In this document: positions 15,883 through 23,946 of the stretch, piece after piece
How positions within the stretch are numbered: position 1 is the first letter of the stretch
How the letters are laid out: each line of letters opens with the position of its first letter
Assembly: GCA_050693035.1 (NCBI GenBank)
Contig: JBOGWB010000076.1
Coordinates: 62,001 to 126,000 of the forward strand
DNA from: DASYVD01 sp050693035
GTDB lineage: Bacteria > Actinomycetota > UBA4738 > CALAEC01
Reading direction: 5' to 3'
Length of the DNA: 64,000 bases
Translations under genes and position numbers: made by a program
The notes under the pieces: generated by a model
The model's database searches: none
The model's input: the letters and a program-made list of their open reading frames with translations, nothing else
Told to the model about the DNA's origin: nothing

Positions 15883-17010
15883 TCAGTCCTCGACCACCTC
15901 GCCGCCCGAGCCCTCGATGATCTCCGCCCAGAGGCCCTCCCACTTCTCGCGCTCCTCGAGCAGCGCGTCGAGGTCCACGACGATGGTATCGACCCCGGAG
16001 GGGATGCCCCCTCCCTCGACGCCCTCGGTGGCCGGCTGACGGTCGATGTCAAGGAGAAGCTGCTGGGCTTCGGTCATCATGAACTCCAGGAAGAGGAGGG
16101 CGGAGGCCGGATGCACCGCGTACCGGTGGATGGCGATGCCGTTCGGCCGGACGATTATGGGCTCGGGCCCGCCCTCCCACTCCACGGGCGCACCTTCTTT
16201 CTTGTGCTGCAGCACCCCGTGCAGGTAGGTCGACGCGGCGTAGTCGTACTCCCCCGCGGCCAGGAGCTCGAGCATCAGGCTGTGGCCGTTCACGAGTGAC
16301 GCGTTCCGGGCCGCTTGCCGGAACAGGTCGATCGCCTCCTTCTCGGTCATCCCGTTCCTCTCGACGAAGTAGCTCTTGACCAGCGTGGCGAACCAGTCGA
16401 AGTCGCCGACCTCCAGGGCCAGGCCGTCCTCGATCGACAGGACGTCCTCCCAGCTCGTGGGACCCGTGGAAACGCTGTCGGTGTTCCAGGAGGCCGCGAA
16501 GGTGTTGAGGTAGAACCACACCCAGTTGTCGAAGACTCCCTCCTCCGGGACCCGGTCGGTCACGGGGGAATCCAGTGGGGCGAGGAGGCCTTCCCCGTCG
16601 ATGACCTGGAGCTCCGGCCCGTTGGTGAGCACGACGTCCGTGCCGGGGAAGCCGGCATCGGCTTCCTGGAGCACCCGTTGGAGGACGTCGGCCGACGACG
16701 CCCGGTAGTAGTTGACCTCGAGACCCGTCAGGCTCTCGAACTCGTCGATCATGGGGAACACGTCGTCCAGGTTGGTGGACCCGTAGGCGTTGAAACTCCC
16801 TCCCTCCTCCGCCGCCATCTGGATGAGCCGCTCTCGCCGTGCATCAGGCTCGAGCCCCTCGAGCTCGCCGTTGATCTCGTTGAGGCGGCCGGTGACGTCC
16901 ACCAGTCCGCTGTCGCCGTCCCCTTCGGCGGTCGGAGGCGGGGTGCACGCCGCCGCCAACAGCAGGCAGGCCATGACGAGCAGACGGGACCTCGGACCTG
17001 CCGGTCGCAT
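15883..17010 (-). CDS. ABC transporter substrate-binding lipoprotein (family 1 / Fe3+-type)
   Basis: 375 residues. ATG at 17010 with GGGAGGGG just upstream gives a lipoprotein signal (RSRLLVMACLLLAAACTPPP; lipobox AAAC, Cys near residue 21). The mature protein has the type II periplasmic-binding pattern of FbpA/PotD relatives: AEEGGSFNAYGSTNLDD, DVVLTNGPELQVI, an ETxYF-like middle (ARNASLVNGHSLMLELLAAGEYDYA) and HPASALLFLEFMMTEAQQ near the end. It is the receptor for the ATPase and fused permease encoded downstream. The tyrosine pair that marks iron binding is not obvious, so an organic ligand is as likely. Confidence 0.88.
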   Translation of the reverse strand: MRPAGPRSRLLVMACLLLAAACTPPPTAEGDGDSGLVDVTGRLNEINGELEGLEPDARRERLIQMAAEEGGSFNAYGSTNLDDVFPMIDEFESLTGLEVNYYRASSADVLQRVLQEADAGFPGTDVVLTNGPELQVIDGEGLLAPLDSPVTDRVPEEGVFDNWVWFYLNTFAASWNTDSVSTGPTSWEDVLSIEDGLALEVGDFDWFATLVKSYFVERNGMTEKEAIDLFRQAARNASLVNGHSLMLELLAAGEYDYAASTYLHGVLQHKKEGAPVEWEGGPEPIIVRPNGIAIHRYAVHPASALLFLEFMMTEAQQLLLDIDRQPATEGVEGGGIPSGVDTIVVDLDALLEEREKWEGLWAEIIEGSGGEVVED

Positions 17011-17092
17011 CACCCCTCCCAGCCGAGCCGAACACTCATCCATGCTGGCCACGCGTGTCAAGCACGGTGCACCCGAACCGGATCCGCGCGCC

Positions 17093-18208
17093 TCAGCCGC
17101 ATACCCGCTGGCGTGGGAAGGCCAGGACGGCCTCGGCCACGGCCTCCACCTCGTCATCGCTGAGGAAGGCATGCACAGGCAGCGACAGCACCCGCGTTGC
17201 GGCGTCCTCCGCGTTCGGGGCCCGAACCGGTTTCCCCGAGGCGAACACGCGGTGTCGGTGGAGCGGGGCCGGATACTGGACCATCGTCTCGACGCCCCAG
17301 CCCGCCAGGTGATCCCGGAGCGCGTCGCGGTGCGGCGTGGCGACCACGTACTTCTGGAACACGTGCTCCGCGTCCGGCAGGACGGCCGGGACCGTCAGGT
17401 GGTCCGAGCCCTGGAGAGCCTCGGAGTACCGGCCCGCGATCTTGCGGCGCCGCCGGATCCACTCCGCATTGTGACGCAGCTTGATCCCGAGCACCGCGGC
17501 GACGAGCGTCGACATCTGGGAGTTGAACCCGAGGCTCTCGACCGTCCGGTCCGCCGTTCTCCCGTGGTAGCGGAGCAGGCGGACGCGCTCGGCAACCTCG
17601 TCCTCGTCGGTGAGGACCATCCCGCCGCTGCCGGGCGCACTGATCGTCTTGAACGGATCGAAGCTCAGGCAGCTCGCCTGACCCACGCTCCCCGCGGGCC
17701 TTCCGGCGAAGCTGGCCCCCAATGCCTGGGCGGCGTCCTCGATCACGACCAAGTCGTGCTGTTGGGCGAACGCCTCCGCCGCCGCCGGATCGGACATCTG
17801 CCCGAATAGGTGGACGGAGATCACCGCCCGGGTGCGTGAGGTGACCAGCCGCTCCGCCACTTCCAGGTCCATGTTGAACGTGGCCGGATGGATGTCCACG
17901 AACAGCGGGGTGGCGCCGCAGCGCAGGATGCACGAGGCGGAGGCCACGAAGGAGAAGTCCGTCACCAGGACCTCGTCGTCCGGGCCCAACCCCAGGGCGA
18001 GTAGGGCAAAGTACAGGGCGTCGGTGCACGAGTTCACGGCGATCCCGTGCCGGCGGCCCGCCAGGCCGGCCACCTCTCGTTCGAGCTCCACGACGGCCTG
18101 GCCCTGGAGCACGGGGCCGGAAGCCAGAACTTCATCGATCGCCGGGAGCACCTCATGCCGCAGCTGGACGTACTCCCGCTCCGCGTCGTAGAAGGGTATT
18201 TCCCTCAC
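17093..18208 (-). CDS. DegT/DnrJ/EryC1/StrS family PLP aminotransferase
   Basis: 371-residue fold-type I aminotransferase. Visible: IPFYDAEREYVQL at the N terminus, GRRHGIAVNSCTDALYFALLALGLGPDDEV (cofactor phosphate loop, about residue 50-75), VIEDAAQALGA with the PLP Asp (about 155), and the Schiff-base Lys in SFDPFKTISAPGSGGM (about 182). Such enzymes aminate keto-sugars or inositols. GTG at 18208 chosen: it gives the standard N terminus and sits 9 bases behind a TATCCT hexamer. The same frame stays open to 18385. It heads the minus-strand transporter cluster, 82 bases from the receptor gene. Confidence 0.9.
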   Translation of the reverse strand: MREIPFYDAEREYVQLRHEVLPAIDEVLASGPVLQGQAVVELEREVAGLAGRRHGIAVNSCTDALYFALLALGLGPDDEVLVTDFSFVASASCILRCGATPLFVDIHPATFNMDLEVAERLVTSRTRAVISVHLFGQMSDPAAAEAFAQQHDLVVIEDAAQALGASFAGRPAGSVGQASCLSFDPFKTISAPGSGGMVLTDEDEVAERVRLLRYHGRTADRTVESLGFNSQMSTLVAAVLGIKLRHNAEWIRRRRKIAGRYSEALQGSDHLTVPAVLPDAEHVFQKYVVATPHRDALRDHLAGWGVETMVQYPAPLHRHRVFASGKPVRAPNAEDAATRVLSLPVHAFLSDDEVEAVAEAVLAFPRQRVCG

Positions 18209-18217
18209 TGCACCGGC

Positions 18218-18223
18218 AGGATA
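18218..18223 (-). promoter_or_regulatory. -10 hexamer TATCCT before the DegT gene
   Basis: Minus-strand TATCCT ends 9 bases before the GTG at 18208 with no ribosome site between, supporting both that start and a leaderless message. The remaining part of the 218-base gap (18224-18426) holds no gene I can support; an open frame in phase with DegT runs through it to 18385. Confidence 0.4.
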
Positions 18224-18426
18224 ACGGAGCCGCCAGGGCCGCTCCCCAGGGGCGCCCACCCAGCCGCCTCGCCCGTCGCTTCGTCGACGATCTCGAATAT
18301 GCTCGAAGTCCTCTCGCTCGTACCGGGTTTGGCGTTCGGCGATCTGCTCTGGGCTCTGGGCCGCCTGGGGTGCTCCTCCACCCATTGGACGTCCTCGTCG
18401 GCGGAAAGGCTACTCCACCGGTCGTC

Positions 18427-19104
18427 TCATCTCTCGGGGCGGCGCACGCCCACCTCGTCGAGATGGGCGAGGAGATCCGCGGGATCCTCGTACACGCGGT
18501 AGGCCCCCGCGCTCTGGAGCTCTTCCGCGCCGTAGCCTCCGGATAGGAGCCCAACGCCGAGGGCCCGGGCCCGCCGAGCAGCGAGAAGGTCCCACACGCT
18601 GTCCCCGACCACGACGGAGTCCTCGATGTCCACGGCGAGCCGCTCCGCGGCGGTGAGGAACAGGTCGGGGTCTGGCTTGGCCCGCTCTACCTGATCCCGA
18701 GTGACGATGGGGACGCCGTCGGGTACTCCCAGCGACGCGATGGCCGGGGCGGCGATCTCACTGTACCCGCTGGTGGCGATGGCCCACGGCACCTCGAGCT
18801 CGGTGAGCAAGGCGAGGAGCTCCCGGGCGCCGGGGAGCGGCCGGGCTCTGACCGCCCGTTCGTGGTAGGCCTCGGCGTGCAGCGTCCGAAGCCGCTCCGC
18901 TTCCCGGGCGGTCACCTCCCGGCCCGTCTCACGCAGCAGCGCCGCCGTGAGCAGACCGCCGCTCATCCCGATCTTCCGATGGATACGCCACACGGAGAGT
19001 CGCATCCCCATCTCTTCGAGTGCTTCCTGCCACGCGAGGACATGGTGGTAGACGGTATCGACGAGCGTGCCGTCGAGGTCGAATACGAACGCCTGACGCT
19101 TCAT
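18427..19104 (-). CDS. HAD-superfamily phosphatase (phosphoglycolate/beta-phosphoglucomutase-like)
   Basis: 225 residues, HAD subclass I. Motif I FDLDGTLVDTVYHHVLAWQEAL (nucleophile Asp near residue 8), a helical cap (about 18-85), motif II IATSGYS (about 112), motif III Lys in RDQVERAKPDPDLF (about 148), motif IV VVGDSVWDLLAARRA (about 178). The long VYHHVLAWQEAL entry to the cap is shared by beta-phosphoglucomutase-like enzymes. ATG at 19104; it begins 21 bases beyond the 3' end of tRNA-Thr on the same strand. A sugar phosphatase role next to a DegT sugar aminotransferase is possible. Confidence 0.85.
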   Translation of the reverse strand: MKRQAFVFDLDGTLVDTVYHHVLAWQEALEEMGMRLSVWRIHRKIGMSGGLLTAALLRETGREVTAREAERLRTLHAEAYHERAVRARPLPGARELLALLTELEVPWAIATSGYSEIAAPAIASLGVPDGVPIVTRDQVERAKPDPDLFLTAAERLAVDIEDSVVVGDSVWDLLAARRARALGVGLLSGGYGAEELQSAGAYRVYEDPADLLAHLDEVGVRRPER

Positions 19105-19124
19105 CCACCCACCTGGTTCGGTCG

Positions 19125-19198
19125 AGCTGGCGGTGGGATTCGAACCCACGACCTGGCGATTACAAGTCGCCTGCGCTACCGGGCTGCGCCACGCCAGC
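19125..19198 (-). tRNA. tRNA-Thr (anticodon UGU)
   Basis: 74-base cloverleaf on the minus strand: acceptor GCTGGCG paired with CGCCAGC, D arm GCGC/GCGC, anticodon stem GGCGA/TCGCC with loop CTTGTAA (anticodon TGT), T arm GTGGG-TTCGAAT-CCCAC, discriminator T. No CCA is encoded. It lies 44 bases downstream of sigH. Confidence 0.95.
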
Positions 19199-19242
19199 CG
19201 GACGATTGTAGCCAGCCCCGGGCGCCCCGGTTCGCGGGTGGG

Positions 19243-19905
19243 CTAGGCCGAGGCCCGTCCTTCTTGCTCGCGGGACCGAAGATGCAGCTCCACCTTCCGC
19301 TTGATGCGCTGGAGGGCGTTGTCCACCGCCTTCAACTGCCGCTGGAGGAGCACCGCGATCTCCTGGTAGGACTTCCCCTCGACGTACAGGTGCAGGACCT
19401 CGATCTCGAAGTCCGACAGGATCTCGGCGAAGGCGAGCTTCATGCTCCGGAGCTCCTCGCTCGAGATCAGGAGCTCCGCGGGATCGGTGACCTCCTGAGG
19501 TTGGAGGACGTCCATCAGCGCGCGGTCCGGCTCGTCGTCCGTGGCCAGCGGCTTGGACAACGAGACGTACGTGTTGAGCGGGATGTGCTTCTGCCGGGTG
19601 GCCATCTTGATGGCGGTGATGATCTGGCGGGTGACGCAGACGTCCGCGAAGGCCCGGAACGAGGTCTCCTTGGCCGGGCTGAAGTCCCGGACCGCCTTGT
19701 ACAGCCCGATCATGGCCTCCTGGACGATGTCTTCCTTGTCCGCACCGACCAGGAAGTACGAGCGAGCCTTGGACCGGGCGAAGTTGCGGTACCGGGCGAG
19801 CAGACCGTCCATGGCCCGTGCGTCACCGTCCCGATACAGGGAGATGAGTTCCTCGTCCGTCTGGTCTTCGATGACGAGGAGGGTCCGAGCTCTGCCTTCT
19901 CTCAC
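19243..19905 (-). CDS. sigH: RNA polymerase sigma factor, SigH/Spo0H type
   Basis: 220-residue sigma-70 family factor with regions 2 and 4 and a short linker. Region 2: ELISLYRDGDARAMDGLLARYRNFARSKARSYFLVGADKEDIVQEAMIGLYKAVRDF, i.e. the core-binding helix and DxEDIVQE signature (about residues 15-75). Region 2.4 ends near RQIITAIKMATRQKHIPLN. Region 4 HTH is KSYQEIAVLLQRQLKAVDNALQRIKRKV (about 180-208). The KHIPLNTYVSL stretch is characteristic of SigH. GTG at 19905 follows GGGAG. Position after rlmB and before tRNA-Thr matches the old clpC-to-sigH gene order. No anti-sigma factor is adjacent. Confidence 0.93.
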   Translation of the reverse strand: MREGRARTLLVIEDQTDEELISLYRDGDARAMDGLLARYRNFARSKARSYFLVGADKEDIVQEAMIGLYKAVRDFSPAKETSFRAFADVCVTRQIITAIKMATRQKHIPLNTYVSLSKPLATDDEPDRALMDVLQPQEVTDPAELLISSEELRSMKLAFAEILSDFEIEVLHLYVEGKSYQEIAVLLQRQLKAVDNALQRIKRKVELHLRSREQEGRASA

Positions 19906-19972
19906 AGCCCGCTCCCGCGAACGAAGGATTCCCTCTGCCCTGCGAATGAGCGGAAACCGCAGGTCACCGCGT

Positions 19973-20002
19973 ATTATTCCCCTTCCAGCAGGACTTACGC
20001 AA
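19973..20002 (-). promoter_or_regulatory. Possible sigH promoter (TTGCGT, 18, AATAAT)
   Basis: On the minus strand TTGCGT (19997-20002) and AATAAT (19973-19978) are separated by 18 bases, 67 bases before the sigH start. This AT-rich patch stands out in a GC-rich gap of 164 bases. Confidence 0.3.
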
Positions 20003-20069
20003 GGGTTTCGTGCGTGGCAGAAATGGACCTATGTGTACGAAGGGGACGGGTGGGTCCTGCTCGGCGGCC

Positions 20070-20819
20070 TCAACGGCCCCCGACCGGCCGGATCGCGTAC
20101 CCGAAGAGGGCGACCCCGGCGGCCACCGACACGTTGAGGGACCCGACCCGGCCGCGCATGGGGATGCCCAGCAGCTCGTCGCAGCGCTCGGAGACGAGCC
20201 GGGAAAGTCCGGCGCCCTCGGCGCCGAGGACCAGGGCCAGCCGACCGGGCGGCCGCGACGAATCGAAGATGGTGCGCTCGGCACGGCCGTCCAGCCCGAC
20301 GACCCAGAACCCGCCCTCTTTCAGGAGCTCGAGGGCCCTGGCCAGGTTGGGCACTCGGGCCAGCGGGAGATGCGCCAGTGCCCCCGCGGACGCCGCCAGG
20401 GCCGCCGGGCTCACCGGAGCCCCTCGGCGACGCCGCACCACCAACGCGGAGGCTCCCGCCGCCTCGGCTGCCCTGGCGCACGCCCCGAGGTTGTGAGGGT
20501 CGGTGACTCCGTCCAGGACCAGCACCACGGCGTCCTCCTCCCATTCCCTGCTCCGCAGGTCGGATTGGGCCAGCTCCGTTCGGTCGCGTCCCAGGCGGGC
20601 GGCCACTCCCTGGTGGCGGGCTCCTCCACCCAGCCGTTCGACCTGCTCCCGCTCCACCACCGAGACGGGCACACCGGTGGCTCTCGCTTCCCGCAGGAGC
20701 TCCCGAAGCCCCGGCGTCGAGCGGGACTCCCGGGCCACCAGGACCTCGCGGGCCGAGCCCGCCCGGATGGCCTCCAGCACGGGCCGCTTGCCGACCACGA
20801 CCCCATCGGTCCCGGTCAC
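20070..20819 (-). CDS. rlmB: 23S rRNA (guanosine-2'-O-)-methyltransferase RlmB (SpoU family)
   Basis: 249 residues: an N-terminal L30e-like RNA-binding domain (VVGKRPVLEAIRAGSAREVLVA) and a C-terminal SPOUT knot. SpoU motif 1 VLDGVTDPHNLGACARAAEAAGA (catalytic-pocket Asn/Arg, about residue 105), motif 2 LALVLGAEGAGLS (about 190), motif 3 IPMRGRVGSLNVSVAAGVALF (about 215). It methylates the ribose of the conserved guanosine in the peptidyl-transferase loop of 23S rRNA. GTG start overlaps the ispF stop by 4 bases. The cysS gene that often precedes rlmB is absent. Confidence 0.93.
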   Translation of the reverse strand: MTGTDGVVVGKRPVLEAIRAGSAREVLVARESRSTPGLRELLREARATGVPVSVVEREQVERLGGGARHQGVAARLGRDRTELAQSDLRSREWEEDAVVLVLDGVTDPHNLGACARAAEAAGASALVVRRRRGAPVSPAALAASAGALAHLPLARVPNLARALELLKEGGFWVVGLDGRAERTIFDSSRPPGRLALVLGAEGAGLSRLVSERCDELLGIPMRGRVGSLNVSVAAGVALFGYAIRPVGGR

Positions 20820-21295
20820 GAGGGGCCCAGGACCACCAGGGCCAGGCACCCGGCTCCGTCCCCGGTGAGTCCGAGCCCTTCCGGGCGCGTTCCCTTCACG
20901 GAGACTCGCTCGATCGGGATCCTCAGTACCCGGCCGAGGCCCGCTCGGATCTCCTCGCGCCGAGGGGCAACCGCGGGACGTTCCGCGATCACCACCGCGT
21001 CGCAGGACACCGGGGCCAGACCCGCGCCCTGGACCATTTCCACCACCCGGGCCAGCAGATCGAGACCGGCGATGCCCTCGAGCTCCGGATCGCCCTCGCG
21101 GAAATGGGTTCCGATATCTCCCAGGCCGGCCGCGCCGAGGAACGCGTCGGCGAGCGCATGGCACACCACGTCGGCGTCGGAGTGGCCCGCCAGCCCGGCC
21201 TCTCCCGCGAAGCGGACCCCCCCGAGAAACAGCGGCCGGTCCTCGTCCCTGGGGTGGGCGTCGAATCCGAGGCCGAACCGGAGATCAGTGTCCAT
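20816..21295 (-). CDS. ispF: 2-C-methyl-D-erythritol 2,4-cyclodiphosphate synthase IspF
   Basis: 159 residues, normal family length. Zn-binding and catalytic signature intact: FDAHP near residue 11 (Asp and His ligands), GHSDADVVCHALADAFLGAAGLGDIGTHF (about 38-65), and ERVSVKGTRPEGLG near the end. It closes CDP-ME 2-phosphate to the cyclodiphosphate in the MEP isoprenoid pathway. ATG at 21295 overlaps the end of ispD by 11 bases, and its stop overlaps rlmB by 4, so ispD-ispF-rlmB are tightly coupled. Confidence 0.95.
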   Translation of the reverse strand: MDTDLRFGLGFDAHPRDEDRPLFLGGVRFAGEAGLAGHSDADVVCHALADAFLGAAGLGDIGTHFREGDPELEGIAGLDLLARVVEMVQGAGLAPVSCDAVVIAERPAVAPRREEIRAGLGRVLRIPIERVSVKGTRPEGLGLTGDGAGCLALVVLGPS

Positions 21296-22028
21296 CGCTC
21301 CGGCTGAGCCGTCCCGCCAGGAGCTCCTCGACGAGCCGCAGGTCACGGAGGGTGCGGACCGGGACGTCGCCCGGATCACCGGGGATCGTCGCCACCCGGA
21401 GCCCCGTCGCCGCTCCGAGGAGGTCCCAATTCGCCGGTTGCCGGGCTCCGCCGCCGGCGCCGACCACAGCCGCCAGCGCCTCCCGGCGGAAGGCCTGGGG
21501 CGTCTGGAGGACGGCGAGCCCGTCCCTGGGGATCGTCTCGCCCACCACGCCCCCATCCACCCGCTTCACGGTGTCCCCCACGGGAACCTGGGGCACCGCG
21601 ACGTCGGCATCCTCCAACGCTCCGAGCACCGCGGCGAACAGCTCGCGTGATGCCAGAGGGCGGTCGGCGTCGTGCCACACCACCGCCTCGAAACGACGAG
21701 GAAGGGCGGCGATCCCTGGGATCAGCGACTCGAGGGCGGTGGATCCCCCGCGAACCGCGGCGAGGAACTTGCCGGAGGACCGGGTGGCGCCGGCCGCCCG
21801 GTCCTCCATGCCTGCCGGAACGACCACCACGAAACCCTCGATGCCGGGGCAGCCGTCCACGGTTTCGGCGCAGAGCCCGAGGAGGGTTCGGCCGAGAACC
21901 TGGGCGAAACCCCAAGGCTCGTCGGACCCCCTGCCCGCCGCGGTGAGGATCACGGCGGCCGGGGCCGATCTCGCGGCCGCAGGGCCACCCGACGGTCCCG
22001 CCTTTCCCACGCGACGCTCTCCCGTCAC
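21285..22028 (-). CDS. ispD: IspD-like cytidylyltransferase with altered active site
   Basis: 247 residues in the ispD position directly before ispF. Fold markers of 2-C-methyl-D-erythritol 4-phosphate cytidylyltransferase are present: AAVILTAAGRG at the N terminus, WHDADRP (usual HDAARP), DTVKRV, and LQTPQAFRREAL. However, the loop that normally carries an Arg and a Lys (R-x-n-PKQ) reads RGSDEPWGFAQVLGRTLL with no Lys, the TDE segment is missing (PANWDLLGAA), and the second Lys near the C terminus is replaced (DVPVRTLRDL). From family knowledge those lysines bind and activate CTP. It may be weak, changed in substrate, or non-catalytic. Confidence 0.8.
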   Translation of the reverse strand: MTGERRVGKAGPSGGPAAARSAPAAVILTAAGRGSDEPWGFAQVLGRTLLGLCAETVDGCPGIEGFVVVVPAGMEDRAAGATRSSGKFLAAVRGGSTALESLIPGIAALPRRFEAVVWHDADRPLASRELFAAVLGALEDADVAVPQVPVGDTVKRVDGGVVGETIPRDGLAVLQTPQAFRREALAAVVGAGGGARQPANWDLLGAATGLRVATIPGDPGDVPVRTLRDLRLVEELLAGRLSRSDGH

Positions 22029-23203
22029 GTGTCGGCGGGGTCGGCAGGGTCCGGCACGCGGGCGAAGACCATCCGTCCCGACGACGTCATCAGGACGTTC
22101 GTGACGTGAACGGCCACCTCGGACCCCACGAGCGCGCCCCCTCCCTCCACCACCACCATGGTTCCGTCGGGGAGGAAACCGATGCCCTGGTCCGCCTCAC
22201 GTCCCGGCCTGGTCAGTCGAATGGTGACCTCCTCGCCGGGCACCACGGAGGCCCGCATGGCCATCGCCAGTTCGTTGAGCGAGCGGACGGGCACGTCGAG
22301 TGCGGCCGCCACGCTTCCCAGGTTGGCGTCGGTGGTGACCACCACGGCCCCCCGGTCCCGGGCCAGGCGGACGAGCTGTGCGTCGGCGTCCCCGGGGAGG
22401 CTCTCGTCCACCAGGATGACGTCCACTGCGGGAGAGCGCTGGAGCTCGTGGAGAACCCTCAGACCTCGCTGGCCCCGGGCGCGCCGGGTCGGCTCTCCGG
22501 AGTCGGCGATCCCCTGGAGCTCCTCCAACACGATCCTGGGGATCAGGAAGGTCCCCCCCAGGAACCCGGCCGTGACCACCTCCATGATCCGCCCGTCGAT
22601 GAGGGCGCTGGTATCGAGGACGTTCATCTCCCCGCGGCGGATCCCCGAGGCCCGGGGCTTCAACCCGAACAGCCCGAACAGCTCCTCCTGCTTGGCCCGC
22701 CCAACCCGATATCCCAGGAACGCGAGGAGCAGCGCGACGATGCCCGCGGTGGGGTACGCGGCTGCCGCGGGGAGCCGGAACAGGAACACGGACAGGAGGA
22801 CGGCGATGAGGAGACCCAGGATGAGCCCCATGGCTCCCGCCAAGAGCTCGGACGCGGGGACCTTGGCGAAGTCCCGCTCCACGGCGGAAACCGCCACCAC
22901 GGCCTTCCTGCCCAAGACGCCGCCGATCACGTAGCCAACGGCGCTCCCGAGGACGATGCCGAGCAGGATCCGGCTCTCGCCGAAGCCCACGATCTCCCGG
23001 GCGATGCGCCATCCGCCCACGGCGAAGACGGCCACGAGGATCAGGCGAACGAGCTCGACCACGATGCCCCTGGGGGAATGTCGCCGGGCTTCGGAGGCCT
23101 CGCTCGGAGCGGGAGGCTCGGCAGGGGCAGGCTCGCCGGCACCGGACGTTCGCCTCGGGCGGGTCGCCTTGTCTGACTTCCCCTCGTTGGGCCGGGCGCT
23201 CAC
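22025..23203 (-). CDS. PIN and TRAM domain membrane protein (YacL type)
   Basis: 392 residues. A charged N-terminal tail (1-45) is followed by about four membrane helices (about 47-170, including VELVRLILVAVFAVGGW and LLIAVLLSVFLFRLP). The PIN nuclease domain begins VLDTSALIDGRIMEVV (first acidic residue, about 197), has LEELQGIADS and DADAQLVRLARDRGAVVVTTDANL (later acidic residues); a C-terminal TRAM domain ends the protein (EEVTIRLTRPGREADQGIGFLPDG). Same architecture as Bacillus YacL and its actinobacterial relatives. It overlaps ispD by 4 bases. Role unknown; presumed RNase. Confidence 0.88.
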   Translation of the reverse strand: MSARPNEGKSDKATRPRRTSGAGEPAPAEPPAPSEASEARRHSPRGIVVELVRLILVAVFAVGGWRIAREIVGFGESRILLGIVLGSAVGYVIGGVLGRKAVVAVSAVERDFAKVPASELLAGAMGLILGLLIAVLLSVFLFRLPAAAAYPTAGIVALLLAFLGYRVGRAKQEELFGLFGLKPRASGIRRGEMNVLDTSALIDGRIMEVVTAGFLGGTFLIPRIVLEELQGIADSGEPTRRARGQRGLRVLHELQRSPAVDVILVDESLPGDADAQLVRLARDRGAVVVTTDANLGSVAAALDVPVRSLNELAMAMRASVVPGEEVTIRLTRPGREADQGIGFLPDGTMVVVEGGGALVGSEVAVHVTNVLMTSSGRMVFARVPDPADPADT

Positions 23204-23242
23204 GACACTACGGTGCGCCAGACGGCCTGCCGCTACAAGTAC

Positions 23243-23749
23243 CTAGCCGGACGCCCGGACCTCGCCGTGAGCTTCGTCGAGGACCTTGTCGATCATCGAG
23301 CCGGCCTTCTCTTCGGTGGAACCCACGGCGAAGACCAGCTCGGAGATGAGGATCTGGCGGGCCTTGGCGAGCATCCGCTTCTCCCCCGCCGAGAGGCCCT
23401 TCTGGCCCTCGCGGATCGACAGGTTCCGAACGACCTCGGCGACCTGGTACACGTCGCCCGAGCGGATCTTCTCGATGTTCGTCTTGTAGCGCCGGCTCCA
23501 GTTCGAGGGCATCCGGGACTCTTCCTCCCGGAGCACCTCCATGACCTTCTTGACGTCTCGCTTGCTGACGACCTCCCGGAGCCCGACTTCCTCGGTGTTG
23601 TCCACGGGGACCATCAGCTTCAGGTCGCCGTACGCGAGCTTGAGGACGAAGTACTTCTTCTTCTCGCCGAGGAAATCGCGTTCCGTGAGGTCTTCGATCA
23701 CTGCCGCCCCATGATGGGGATAGATAACCTTGTCCCCTTTGCGGAACAC
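23243..23749 (-). CDS. carD: CarD family RNA polymerase-binding regulator
   Basis: 168 residues. The N-terminal RNAP-interacting Tudor-like domain opens FRKGDKVIYPHHGAAVIEDL, nearly the standard CarD start, followed by the helical C-terminal DNA-contacting domain (REEESRMPSNWSRRYKTNIEKIRSGD; SAGEKRMLAKARQIL). The protein stabilises open promoter complexes and is central for rRNA transcription in mycobacteria. The GTG at 23749 is preferred because AGGGGG lies 5 bases upstream and it reproduces the family N terminus; GTG at 23755 is the alternative. A -35/-10 pair lies about 40-70 bases upstream. Confidence 0.95.
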   Translation of the reverse strand: MFRKGDKVIYPHHGAAVIEDLTERDFLGEKKKYFVLKLAYGDLKLMVPVDNTEEVGLREVVSKRDVKKVMEVLREEESRMPSNWSRRYKTNIEKIRSGDVYQVAEVVRNLSIREGQKGLSAGEKRMLAKARQILISELVFAVGSTEEKAGSMIDKVLDEAHGEVRASG

Positions 23750-23788
23750 GAACACCCCCTCGTAAAAGGATCTCTGCGGGTGGAGCCT

Positions 23789-23818
23789 ATGGTAGCACGT
23801 CGGACCCCCCTCTGGCAA
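23789..23818 (-). promoter_or_regulatory. carD promoter (TTGCCA, 18, extended -10 TGCTACCAT)
   Basis: Minus strand: TTGCCA (23813-23818) and TACCAT (23789-23794) with an 18-base spacer and an extended TG one base ahead of the hexamer. It predicts a 5' leader of about 33 bases containing the AGGGGG ribosome site. The same TGCTACCAT element precedes ftsH. Confidence 0.5.
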
Positions 23819-23946
23819 ATCAAAAGTGCTGGTCAAACGCCCAATCGGGCCATCCGAACCTCGGGGCCGTCTCCGTCCTCGAGCCGGTCACCCATGTCGG
23901 ATTTGGGGCGTTCGCACCGGACGCCGAGAGGGGATCGGCGGCCACG

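Noticed and set aside
10538..17010. Firm call as an iron(III) importer (FbpABC)
   Set aside because: The ATPase and permease class is shared by importers for iron, thiamine, phosphonates and organic acids; iron-binding tyrosines are not evident and metabolic enzymes are interleaved.
18209..18385. N-terminal extension of the DegT aminotransferase to 18385
   Set aside because: The family starts at the IPFYDAE segment, and a TATCCT hexamer 9 bases before GTG 18208 supports the shorter form. A small separate peptide cannot be excluded.
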